A DNA stretch of 56,166 bases from Xanthobacteraceae bacterium (GTDB lineage: Bacteria; Pseudomonadota; Alphaproteobacteria; Rhizobiales; Xanthobacteraceae), in assembly GCA_024508855.1 (NCBI GenBank), contig JANINJ010000020.1, positions 1 to 56,166 on the forward strand. The letters run 5' to 3'. This document shows, one piece after another, positions 35,293 through 42,859 of this stretch. The translations under genes and the position numbers were made by a program. A model generated the notes under the pieces. That model was not told where the DNA came from. It searched no databases and worked only from the letters and a program-made list of their open reading frames with translations. Every line of letters starts with the position of its first letter. Position 1 is the stretch's first letter.

Positions 35293-35322
35293 GCCCTCTC
35301 TCCACGCACGCGGAGAGAGGGC
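35293..35322 (-). promoter_or_regulatory. Intercistronic hairpin between tctC and tctB
   Basis: A perfect 11-bp stem (GCCCTCTCTCC / GGAGAGAGGGC) with an 8-base loop, 7 bases after the tctC stop and about 100 bases before tctB. There is no T-run, so it is not a classical terminator. It probably protects the 3' end of tctC mRNA or partly attenuates read-through, giving more binding protein than permease. Confidence 0.65.
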
Positions 35323-35329
35323 ATGTGGC

Positions 35330-36316
35330 TTACTTCGCGACGAAGCCTGCTTCGGTCATCAAGGACTTGTTGAGCGCATCGTCCTCTTCAAGGAACTTGG
35401 TCATGTCCTTGCCGGTGAGGAAGATGGGCTTCAGCGCCTGCTTCTCCATGTAGTCCTTGTATTCCGGCGTTTCGGACACCTTCTTGAACAGATCGACATA
35501 GAACGCGGTCTGTTCCGGCGTCACCTTGCCGGGCAGGAACATGGCGCGCAGCATCAGATACTGCACGTCGAGGCCTTCCTCCTTGCAGGTCGGAATGTCG
35601 TGCCACGACTGCGTCTCGGTGACCTTGGCGGTATAGGAGATGCGTTCCTTGTCGAACACACAGAGCGGGCGGGCCTGCCCGGCGCGCCAGATTTCGAGAT
35701 TTTCGGACGGGTTGTTGACGTTGGAGTCGATGTGATTGCCGACCAGTTGCGTCGCGGCCTCGCCACCCGACTTGTAGGGCAGATAGACAAACTTCGCGCC
35801 GGTTTTCTTCTCCATGAAGACGGTCAGCACCTGATCTTCACGCTTGGAGCCGGTGCCGCCCATCTTGAATGGCGTGCTCGCGGCCTTCGCCGCGTCGATG
35901 AATTCCTTGACGTTCTTGTAAGGCTTGCCGGCATTATCCCAGAGTACGAACTGATCCATCGCGATGACAGCGACCGGAGACAGATCGCGCCAGTTGAACG
36001 GAATCTTGGCCGACAGCGGCAGCATGTAGATCAACGAATAGGCGATCAGCACCTTGTTGGGATCGCCATCGCTGGATTTCATGTAGATCAGGGCTTCGGC
36101 GCCCGACGCCGCGCCCTTCAGCGACACCACGATCGGCTGCTTCATCAGATTGTTTTTCTGAACTGCCGCCTGGATCATGCGCGCCATCTGGTCGGACGCA
36201 CCGCCCGCCCCTGCCGCCACCACGATTTCGACCGGCTTGGTCGGCTCCCACGCCAACGCCGGCGAGCTGAGCAGAACGGCAGCCCCCACAGCCGCAATCT
36301 TCGCAAGATGTCGCAT
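35330..36316 (-). CDS. tctC: Tripartite tricarboxylate transporter solute-binding protein (Bug/TctC family)
   Basis: A 328-residue periplasmic binding protein. Signal peptide MRHLAKIAAVGAAVLLSSPALA, then the Bug-family start WEPTKPVEIVVAAGAGGASDQMARMIQ and ...YKNVKEFIDAAKA...GGTGSKREDQVLTVFMEKKTGAKFVYLPYKSGGEAATQLVGNHIDSNVNNPSE. The ligand may be an aromatic or aliphatic carboxylate; binding loops cannot be matched to a known substrate by eye. GGGAGGAAA lies just before ATG 36316. It is the first transporter gene after the crotonase in the operon. Confidence 0.93.
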   Translation of the reverse strand: MRHLAKIAAVGAAVLLSSPALAWEPTKPVEIVVAAGAGGASDQMARMIQAAVQKNNLMKQPIVVSLKGAASGAEALIYMKSSDGDPNKVLIAYSLIYMLPLSAKIPFNWRDLSPVAVIAMDQFVLWDNAGKPYKNVKEFIDAAKAASTPFKMGGTGSKREDQVLTVFMEKKTGAKFVYLPYKSGGEAATQLVGNHIDSNVNNPSENLEIWRAGQARPLCVFDKERISYTAKVTETQSWHDIPTCKEEGLDVQYLMLRAMFLPGKVTPEQTAFYVDLFKKVSETPEYKDYMEKQALKPIFLTGKDMTKFLEEDDALNKSLMTEAGFVAK

Positions 36317-36398
36317 CCGTTTCCTCCCTGATGATTTCCCTGCCCGGTTATGTCCGGATTTCATTCACGCGACCATCGATCGCGGTACTGCGTGAGTG

Positions 36399-37196
36399 TT
36401 ATTCACCCTTCCAGACCGGCTTCCGCTTGGTCAGGAAAGCGTCCATGCCTTCGCGGAAATCCGCGCTCATATAGGCCTTGAGAATCAGGTCTTCGCCCTC
36501 ATCGCGCGATAACGTCTTGCGGATGCGGCGCACCGCCTCCTTGGTCACCTCGAGCGTGAGCGGTGCATGACTGGCGAGTAGTTGCGCGGTCTCGTCGGCG
36601 CGCCGCTGCAGCGTTTCGACATCGGGCACCACCTCATTGAGCAGGCCGAGCGCCAGCGCTTCGGGCGCCTCGATCAACCGCGCCGTGAAGATGATGTCCT
36701 TGGTCCGCGCCGGACCCAGCAGCGCGGTCAGGCGGCTGATGTTCGACATCGAGAGGCAGTTGCCGAGCGTGCGCGCGATCGGGAAACCGATCCGCGTACT
36801 CGCGGTACCGATCCGCATGTCGCAGCACGCGGCGAGCCCGGCGCCGCCGCCGGTACAGGCGCCCGCGATGGCAGCAATGGTCGGCACCCGGCAGGACTCC
36901 AGCGTGCCGAACACGCGATCGATCCGTGCTTCGTAGTCGAGCGCATCCTGCGCCGTCTTGAACGCGCGGAACTGCGAGATGTCCGTGCCAGAGGCAAACG
37001 CCTTGTCGCCGGCACCGGTGAGAATAAGAACCTTGATCGACCGGTCGCTGTTGGCCTGCTCGCAGATCGCCGCAAGCTGTTCGTACATGGCGAACGTCAT
37101 GGCATTGCGTGCCTGAGGCCGGTTGAACGTGACGCGGGCGATACCGTCGGTCACGGAATAAAGCAGATCGTCGTTTGCTGGCGCGGCCATATTCAT
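36399..37196 (-). CDS. Crotonase-superfamily protein lacking both canonical catalytic glutamates
   Basis: A 265-residue enoyl-CoA hydratase/isomerase-like protein: VTFNRPQARNAMTFAMYEQL, ILTGAGDKAFASGTDISQFRAF (oxyanion-hole loop), AGACTGGGAGLAACCDMRIGTAS. The first catalytic Glu of crotonase (GGGxEL) is Gly here. The second (FGxPE) reads IGFPIARTLGN, with no Glu. Simple hydration of an enoyl-CoA is therefore doubtful; another crotonase-fold reaction is more likely. It lies between the aminotransferase and tctC in one operon, and may act on the product of the CoA-transferase at 31192 or similar, by inference. Confidence 0.85.
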   Translation of the reverse strand: MNMAAPANDDLLYSVTDGIARVTFNRPQARNAMTFAMYEQLAAICEQANSDRSIKVLILTGAGDKAFASGTDISQFRAFKTAQDALDYEARIDRVFGTLESCRVPTIAAIAGACTGGGAGLAACCDMRIGTASTRIGFPIARTLGNCLSMSNISRLTALLGPARTKDIIFTARLIEAPEALALGLLNEVVPDVETLQRRADETAQLLASHAPLTLEVTKEAVRRIRKTLSRDEGEDLILKAYMSADFREGMDAFLTKRKPVWKGE

Positions 37197-37238
37197 CGCT
37201 TGTCGTTTTCCTCAGGTCTCGCTGGCGCAAACAGTCGA

Positions 37239-38444
37239 TCAGGCCACGGCGGTCTGCGGCTGCACCATCGGGATGGTATCCTGCCGTTTGAGAATATCCA
37301 TCGCCGCCAGCACGCCGCCCGCCTGATGCGGAACGCCGGCAAGATCGAGACCCATCTCCACGCCGGACAACGTCCCCATCAGCATGAGATCGTTGAAATG
37401 GCCGATATGGCCAATCCGGAACGCCTTGCCCTTCAGCTTCGCAAGGCCGGTCCCGAGCGACATGTCGAAATGGGTCAGCACGATTTCGCGGAAGCGGTCG
37501 GCGTCATGCCCCGGCGGCATCATCACCGCGGTCAGGGCCGGCGAATAATGCGCCGGCTCTTGGCAGACCATGTCGAGACCCCAGGTGCGCACCGCAGCGC
37601 GTGCAGCCGCACCGTGCCGCTTGTGGCGGCCGAACACGTTAGAAAGCCCCTCCTCATGCAGCATCGCGATCGCTTCCTTGAGGCCATACAGCAGATTGGT
37701 CGCGGGGGTATAGGGCCACGAGCCGACCTTGTTGGCGGCGAGGATCTCGTGCCAATCCCAATAGGATCGCACTGAATCATTGGCCTTCGACGCCGCCAGC
37801 GCCTTTTCCGACACCGCGTTGAAACCCAGCCCCGGCGGCAGCATCAGGCCCTTCTGCGAACCGCTAACGCTGACATCGACGCCCCATGCGTCGTGCTGAT
37901 AATCCAGCGATCCGAGCCCGGAGACGGTGTCGACCATCAGGAGCGCCGGATGCTTGGCGCGATCCATCGCCCCGCGGACCTCGCGAATATCGGTAACGCA
38001 GGCAGTGGAGGTCTCGTTATGGACCACCATCACCGCCTTGATTTGATGCTGCGTGTCAGCGGCCAGCCGCGCCTCGATTTCCTTCGGATCGGCACCATGC
38101 CGCCAGTCGCCCGGCACCATGTCGATATCGAGCTTGCAACGCTCCGCCAGCCGGCGCCACAGCATGGCGAATTGCCCGGTCTCCGCCATCAGTACCTTGT
38201 CGCCGGGAGACAGCGTGTTGACGATGGCCGCTTCCCACGCACCGGTGCCGGACGACGGATAGATGATCACCGGCTGGGTGGTCTGGAAAACGCTCTGGCA
38301 GGCTTTCAGCACCTCGAAGCCGAGCTCGGCGAATTCCGGACCGCGGTGATCGATGGTGGGCATGTCCATGGCCCGCAGCACCCGGTCGGGCACATTGGTC
38401 GGCCCCGGAATCTGGAGAAAATGCCTGCCGGTATGCAACGCCAT
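37239..38444 (-). CDS. Class V aminotransferase, serine-glyoxylate / alanine-glyoxylate type
   Basis: A 401-residue PLP enzyme: RHFLQIPGPTNVPDRVLRAMDMPTIDHRGPEF, YPSSGTGAWEAAIVNTLSPGDKVLMAETGQF, VVHNETSTACVTDI, VDTVSGLGSLDYQHDAWGVDVSVSGSQKGLMLPPGL with the PLP lysine in SQKG, and GTGLAKLKGKAFRIGHIGHFND. This matches SgaA-like enzymes that transfer an amino group from serine or alanine to glyoxylate. GGGAG precedes ATG 38444. It heads the leftward operon with the crotonase and TctCBA and is divergent from the GntR regulator. Its presence suggests glyoxylate or a 2-oxo acid is produced in this module. Confidence 0.88.
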   Translation of the reverse strand: MALHTGRHFLQIPGPTNVPDRVLRAMDMPTIDHRGPEFAELGFEVLKACQSVFQTTQPVIIYPSSGTGAWEAAIVNTLSPGDKVLMAETGQFAMLWRRLAERCKLDIDMVPGDWRHGADPKEIEARLAADTQHQIKAVMVVHNETSTACVTDIREVRGAMDRAKHPALLMVDTVSGLGSLDYQHDAWGVDVSVSGSQKGLMLPPGLGFNAVSEKALAASKANDSVRSYWDWHEILAANKVGSWPYTPATNLLYGLKEAIAMLHEEGLSNVFGRHKRHGAAARAAVRTWGLDMVCQEPAHYSPALTAVMMPPGHDADRFREIVLTHFDMSLGTGLAKLKGKAFRIGHIGHFNDLMLMGTLSGVEMGLDLAGVPHQAGGVLAAMDILKRQDTIPMVQPQTAVA

Positions 38445-38470
38445 GTCGATCTCCCGAAAATTCTGCATTC

Positions 38471-38490
38471 AAAACCTTGCATCAGGTTTT
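38471..38490. promoter_or_regulatory. Inverted repeat, candidate operator for the GntR regulator
   Basis: AAAACCT-TGCATC-AGGTTTT, perfect 7-bp arms with a 6-base spacer, in the divergent region between the aminotransferase and regulator genes. It lies just after the predicted transcription start of the aminotransferase operon, a usual place for a FadR-type repressor. Confidence 0.45.
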
Positions 38491-38504
38491 TGAATTGCGG
38501 CCGG

Positions 38505-38532
38505 AGTGTATTCAAATTACGCTTCGTTACAA
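38505..38532 (-). promoter_or_regulatory. Candidate promoter of the aminotransferase-tctCBA operon
   Basis: On the minus strand TTGTAA (38532-38527), 16 bases, TACACT (38510-38505), each four of six to consensus. A start near 38499 would put the inverted repeat at about +9 to +28. Confidence 0.35.
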
Positions 38533-38633
38533 CCGCAAAACCCGCTAGAGAGGACCAGAACACGAGGATTTCAGGGTTCATTGCGGGTTTCTACCGGGTT
38601 CAGCGTTCACGGCATCCATCGGGGTGAGCTGTT

Positions 38634-39371
38634 TTGAATAATCTTATGCGCATCGGCGGCTATGAGCCGTTCGAGGACCAGCCGGCGTCGTTGCATGACG
38701 ACATTCTCGGCCGGCTGCGCGACTTCATCGTGGAAGGACATCTGCCTTCCGGCGCCCGCATCCCCGAACGCGAGCTCTGCGCCCGCTTCGCTGTCTCCCG
38801 GACCCCGTTGCGCGAGGCGCTCAAGGTGCTGGCGGCGGAAGGCCTGGTCGAACTGCTGCCCAATCGCGGCGCACGGGTGCGTGAATTCACCGAAGCCGGC
38901 ATCCGACATCTGTTCGAAGTGATCGCCGGACTCGATTTCGTGGCCGGCCGTCTCGCCTGTACGCGCATTTCGGATGAGGACATCGCGGCAATCGAACGCC
39001 TGCATCTCGATATGTACACGAGCTATCTGCGCCGCGAACTGACCGAATATTTCCGCCTCAACCAGATGATCCACCAGGCCATCGTCGATGCTGCGGGCAA
39101 TCCGGTGCTGAGCGCTAATTACGCCAGTGCCAATGCCGTGATCCGGCGGCTGCGCTACTCCGCCAATCTCAAATCCGAGCGACTCGGCGACGCCATGCGG
39201 GAGCATGAAGCCATTATCGACGCGCTGCGCCGGCGCGCTGGCGAAGAGCTCGGTCTGCTGATGTTCGAACACATGCGCAAGAAATGCGACGCGGTCTGCG
39301 CTTATTTGCGCGAACAGCAGACCGCAGCGCCGTCGGCTGACGTCGCACATCTGCGTTCCGGCGAGACCTGA
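38634..39371 (+). CDS. GntR/FadR-family transcriptional regulator (FCD domain)
   Basis: About 245 residues. The winged-helix N-terminus is SLHDDILGRLRDFIVEGHLPSGARIPERELCARFAVSRTPLREALKVLAAEGLVELLPNRGARV. The FCD effector domain has metal-ligand positions such as HLDMYTSYL, NQMIHQAIVDAAGN and MREHEAIIDAL (histidines). FCD regulators usually sense small carboxylic acids. Start TTG 38634 has GGGGTGAG 5 bases upstream; ATG 38646 is possible. It is followed after 2 bases by the FAD/Fe-S dehydrogenase and probably controls both divergent operons. Confidence 0.92.
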   Translation: MNNLMRIGGYEPFEDQPASLHDDILGRLRDFIVEGHLPSGARIPERELCARFAVSRTPLREALKVLAAEGLVELLPNRGARVREFTEAGIRHLFEVIAGLDFVAGRLACTRISDEDIAAIERLHLDMYTSYLRRELTEYFRLNQMIHQAIVDAAGNPVLSANYASANAVIRRLRYSANLKSERLGDAMREHEAIIDALRRRAGEELGLLMFEHMRKKCDAVCAYLREQQTAAPSADVAHLRSGET

Positions 39372-39373
39372 TC

Positions 39374-42334
39374 TTGGCGTCGACATCCGGCAGAACCACG
39401 AAGGCCGACGACGGCGGCACGCTTGCCGCGCGACTTAAGCGCGAGATCAGCGGTGATGTTTTATTCGACCGCTTCAGCCGCGGCCGCTACGCCACCGATG
39501 CGTCGTTCTACCAGATCATGCCGTTCGGTGTCGTCGTGCCGCGCACCGTCGACGAGGCCTTGCGCGCCATGGCTATTGCGCGGGATGACGGGCGGATCGT
39601 CACGCCGCGTGGCGGCGGCACCTCGCAGTGTGGCCAGACCGTCAACGACGGCATCGTCATCGACGTTTCCAAGCATTTGAACAAGATCGTTTCGCTCGAC
39701 GTCGACAAGCGCACTTGCGTGGTCGAGCCCGGCATCGTGCTCGATGATCTCAACCGTCAACTGAAGAAGCACGGCCTGTGGTTTCCGGTCGATGTCTCGA
39801 CCGCCTCACGCGCCACCATCGGCGGCATGGCTGGCAACAATTCCTGCGGCGGCCGATCGCTGCGCTACGGCACCATGCGCGACAACACCCTGTCGATGCA
39901 GGCCGCGCTGGCGGACGGCGCGTTGCTGAATTTCGGTCCCGTCGAACGCGACGAGGCGCTACAAGCTGACGGCAGCGGGCTGTTTCGTGAAATGCTGGCG
40001 CTCGGCGAGCGGGAAGCCGCCGAGATATCCGAACGGTTTCCGAAGGTGCAGCGCCGCGTCGGCGGCTACAATCTCGACGCGCTGGTGCCGCGCAACACGC
40101 CGAACAATCTGGCGCATCTCCTGGTCGGCTCCGAGGGCACCCTCGCCTTCACCACGCAGGTCGAACTGAAGCTATGGCCGTTGATCCGCAACAAAGCGGT
40201 CGGCGTCTGCCATTTCGGCAGTTTCTACGAGGCGATGAACGCCGCACAACATCTGGTAAAGCTGAAGCCGATCGCCGTCGAACTGGTTGATCGCACCATG
40301 ATCGGGCTCGGCCGCGACATCGCGATGTTCCAACCGGTCATCAACGCCGTCGTGCGCGGCGATCCCGATGCCCTTCTGGTGGTGGAATTCGCCGAAGAGG
40401 ATCAGGCCGACAACCTGCGCCAATTGCAGCGGCTCAATGAATTGATGACCGATCTAGGCTTCGGTTGGAATAATCCGCCCCGCAAATGGGGCGGCGTGGT
40501 CGACGTTACCGAACCGGCGTTGCAATCCGGCATCGCGGATTTCCGTGCCGCCGGGCTGAACGTGATGATGTCGATGCGCGAGGCCGGCAAACCGGTCTCC
40601 TTTGTCGAGGATTGCGCGGTGCCGCTGCCGCACCTCGCCGACTATACCGACCGGCTCAATCGCATCTTCGAGAAGCACGACACGCGCGGCACCATGTATG
40701 CGCACGCCTCGGAAGGCTGCCTGCATGTGCGGCCCGTGCTCAATCTCAAACTCGACAAGGACGTCAAGGCGATGCGCGCCATCGCTGAAGAGACGTTCGC
40801 GATGGTGCGCGAATACAAGGGTTCGCATTCCGGCGAACACGGCGATGGCCTGGTCCGCTCGGAATTCCACGAAGCGATGTTCGGCCCGCGCATCGTGCAG
40901 GACTTCAAGGAGGTCAAACACCGCTTCGATCCCGATAACGTGCTCAACCCCGGCAAGATCGTCGATCCGCCGCGGATGGATGATCGCTCGCTGTTCCGCT
41001 ACGCGCCGGATTATCGCGTTCCGGAACTGAAAACCGCACTCGACTGGTCGGGTTATTCCGGCGCAGGTGGTGGCTTTCAGGGCGCGGTCGAGATGTGCAA
41101 CAATAATGGCGCCTGCCGCAAGCTCGAAGGCGGTGTGATGTGCCCGTCCTATCGCGCCACGCGCAACGAAAAGGATGTTACGCGCGGCCGCGCCAACACG
41201 CTGCGGCTGGCCATTTCCGGCCAACTCGGCCCCGATGCATTGGCGTCGGACGATATGGTCGAGACGATGAAACTTTGCGTCTCATGCAAGGCCTGCCGGC
41301 GCGAATGCCCGACCGGCGTCGACATGACCAAGATGAAGATCGAGGTGCTGGCGGCACGCGCTGCAGCACGTGGCCTTTCATTGCGTGATCGCCTGGTGGG
41401 CTATCTGCCGCGCTATGCCGGGCTCGCTTCGCGTTTCGCATCGCTGGCCAATGCGCGAAACAACAGCCGTCTGCTGCGCAACGCGCTCGAGAAATTCGCC
41501 GGCATCAGCGCGCGGCGTGATCTGCCGCGATGGCGGCGTGATGTGTTTGCACCCGATGCGGAAACGTTCGGTCCGGCTGACGGTCCCGAAGTCGTGATGT
41601 TTGCCGACACCTTCAATCGCGCCTACGAGCGCGAAAACCTCGACGCAGCACTGCGCGTTCTCGTCACCGGCGGATATCGCGTGCATCTGCCCCGCGCGGC
41701 GGATCGCAAGCCGCTGTGCTGCGGCCGCACCTTCCTCTCCGCCGGTCTGGTGAATGAAGCGCGTGTCGAACTCGATCGGCTGGTCGCAACCTATGCGCCG
41801 TTCGCGACGCGTGGCGTCCCGATCGTGGGTCTCGAACCAAGCTGCCTGCTGACGCTGCGCGACGAACTGCTGTCGCTTCGCTCCGATGACAACGCCAGGA
41901 CGGTAAGTGCCCACGCGTTGCTGTTCGAGGAATTCCTCGCACGCGAAGCTGCCAATGGTCGTTTAAAGCTGCCGCTGAAGCCGATTGGCGGCAAGGCCAT
42001 GGTTCATGGCCATTGCCACCAGAAGGCTTTCGATGCCTTCACGCCGGTCATGAAGGTGTTGCGGCTCATTCCCGATCTGGAGGTCACCCCGATCGAGTCG
42101 AGTTGCTGCGGCATGGCCGGCGCATTCGGCTACGGCGCGGACACCTACGATACGTCGATGGAGATGGCCGAACTATCGCTGTTGCCTGCCGTTCGCGGCG
42201 CGGATACCAAGACCCTCATCGTCGCCGACGGCACTTCGTGCCGACACCAGATCAAGGACGGCACCCAACGCACCGCGCAGCACGTCGCACGCGTGCTGGC
42301 GATGAGCCTTGACGGCATTCCTGTCAATTCCTGA
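39374..42334 (+). CDS. FAD-linked / Fe-S dehydrogenase fusion (GlcD-GlcF or D-2-hydroxyacid type)
   Basis: A 986-residue protein in one chain. The N-terminal PCMH FAD domain has RGGGTSQCGQTVNDGIVIDVS near 76 and TIGGMAGNNSCGGRSLRYG near 150. The FAD-oxidase C-terminal domain (about 270-540) carries SGEHGDGLVRSEFH. The Fe-S half has CNNNGACRKLEGGVMCPSYRATRNE and CVSCKACRRECPTGVDM (about 635-650), and two CCG domains (CCGRTFLSAG; ESSCCGMAGAFGY). Such proteins oxidise D-lactate, glycolate or other 2-hydroxy acids at the membrane face and pass electrons to quinone. Start TTG 39374 lies 2 bases after the regulator. The substrate is unassigned. Confidence 0.92.
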   Translation: MASTSGRTTKADDGGTLAARLKREISGDVLFDRFSRGRYATDASFYQIMPFGVVVPRTVDEALRAMAIARDDGRIVTPRGGGTSQCGQTVNDGIVIDVSKHLNKIVSLDVDKRTCVVEPGIVLDDLNRQLKKHGLWFPVDVSTASRATIGGMAGNNSCGGRSLRYGTMRDNTLSMQAALADGALLNFGPVERDEALQADGSGLFREMLALGEREAAEISERFPKVQRRVGGYNLDALVPRNTPNNLAHLLVGSEGTLAFTTQVELKLWPLIRNKAVGVCHFGSFYEAMNAAQHLVKLKPIAVELVDRTMIGLGRDIAMFQPVINAVVRGDPDALLVVEFAEEDQADNLRQLQRLNELMTDLGFGWNNPPRKWGGVVDVTEPALQSGIADFRAAGLNVMMSMREAGKPVSFVEDCAVPLPHLADYTDRLNRIFEKHDTRGTMYAHASEGCLHVRPVLNLKLDKDVKAMRAIAEETFAMVREYKGSHSGEHGDGLVRSEFHEAMFGPRIVQDFKEVKHRFDPDNVLNPGKIVDPPRMDDRSLFRYAPDYRVPELKTALDWSGYSGAGGGFQGAVEMCNNNGACRKLEGGVMCPSYRATRNEKDVTRGRANTLRLAISGQLGPDALASDDMVETMKLCVSCKACRRECPTGVDMTKMKIEVLAARAAARGLSLRDRLVGYLPRYAGLASRFASLANARNNSRLLRNALEKFAGISARRDLPRWRRDVFAPDAETFGPADGPEVVMFADTFNRAYERENLDAALRVLVTGGYRVHLPRAADRKPLCCGRTFLSAGLVNEARVELDRLVATYAPFATRGVPIVGLEPSCLLTLRDELLSLRSDDNARTVSAHALLFEEFLAREAANGRLKLPLKPIGGKAMVHGHCHQKAFDAFTPVMKVLRLIPDLEVTPIESSCCGMAGAFGYGADTYDTSMEMAELSLLPAVRGADTKTLIVADGTSCRHQIKDGTQRTAQHVARVLAMSLDGIPVNS

Positions 42335-42361
42335 TCCCTTCAACCCCAAAGGACACTACCG

Positions 42362-42793
42362 ATGACTGAACTCAAGCTCGATGTCGCTCGCAAGATTCTC
42401 GACGCCGCACTCGCCAAGGGCGCAGAACTGAAATTAAATCCGCTCGCCGTCACCGTGCTCGATGCGCGCGGCGCCACCAAGGCGTTTGCGGCGCAGGACG
42501 GCACCAGCCTGCTGCGCGGCGAGATCGCCCACGGCAAGGCCTACGGCGCGCTGTCGCTGGGCATGGGATCGCGGGCGATCTTCAAGCGTGCGACGGAGCA
42601 GGCGTTCTTCGTCAGCGCGATCAATACCATGGCAAAAGGCGCACTAGTGCCGGTGCCCGGCGGCGTATTGATCCGGGACGCCGGTGGCGCAGTGATCGGC
42701 GCGGTCGGCATCAGCGGCGATACGTCGGATAACGACGAGGCTTGCGCTTTGGCCGGCATCGCGGCCGCCGGCCTCAAAGCCGACGCGGGCTAA
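42362..42793 (+). CDS. GlcG/HbpS-family protein (DUF336)
   Basis: A 143-residue protein: LDVARKILDAALAKGAELKLNPLAVTVLDARGATKAFAAQDGTSLLRGEIAHGKAYGALSLGMGSRAI and GALVPVPGGVLIRDAGGAVIGAVGISGDTSDNDEACALAGI. GlcG proteins occur beside glycolate oxidase genes; some bind haem or cobalamin, and their role is not defined. It closes the rightward operon with the regulator and dehydrogenase, supporting a 2-hydroxy acid oxidation role for the group. Confidence 0.9.
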   Translation: MTELKLDVARKILDAALAKGAELKLNPLAVTVLDARGATKAFAAQDGTSLLRGEIAHGKAYGALSLGMGSRAIFKRATEQAFFVSAINTMAKGALVPVPGGVLIRDAGGAVIGAVGISGDTSDNDEACALAGIAAAGLKADAG

Positions 42794-42811
42794 ACAATCC
42801 CAACTGCGAGA

Positions 42812-42840
42812 TGGATGGCCGGGTTCGTCCCGGCCATCCA
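42812..42840. repeat. Palindromic hairpin between convergent operons
   Basis: A perfect 12-bp stem (TGGATGGCCGGG / CCCGGCCATCCA) with loop TTCGT, between glcG (+) and the acyl-CoA ligase (-). No T-run follows on either side. GATGGCCGGG...CCCGGCCATC hairpins are, from memory, widely scattered in Bradyrhizobium-group genomes, so this may be a REP-like element serving as a bidirectional transcript end. Confidence 0.7.
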
Positions 42841-42859
42841 GGCAGGCAATACGCTCTCT

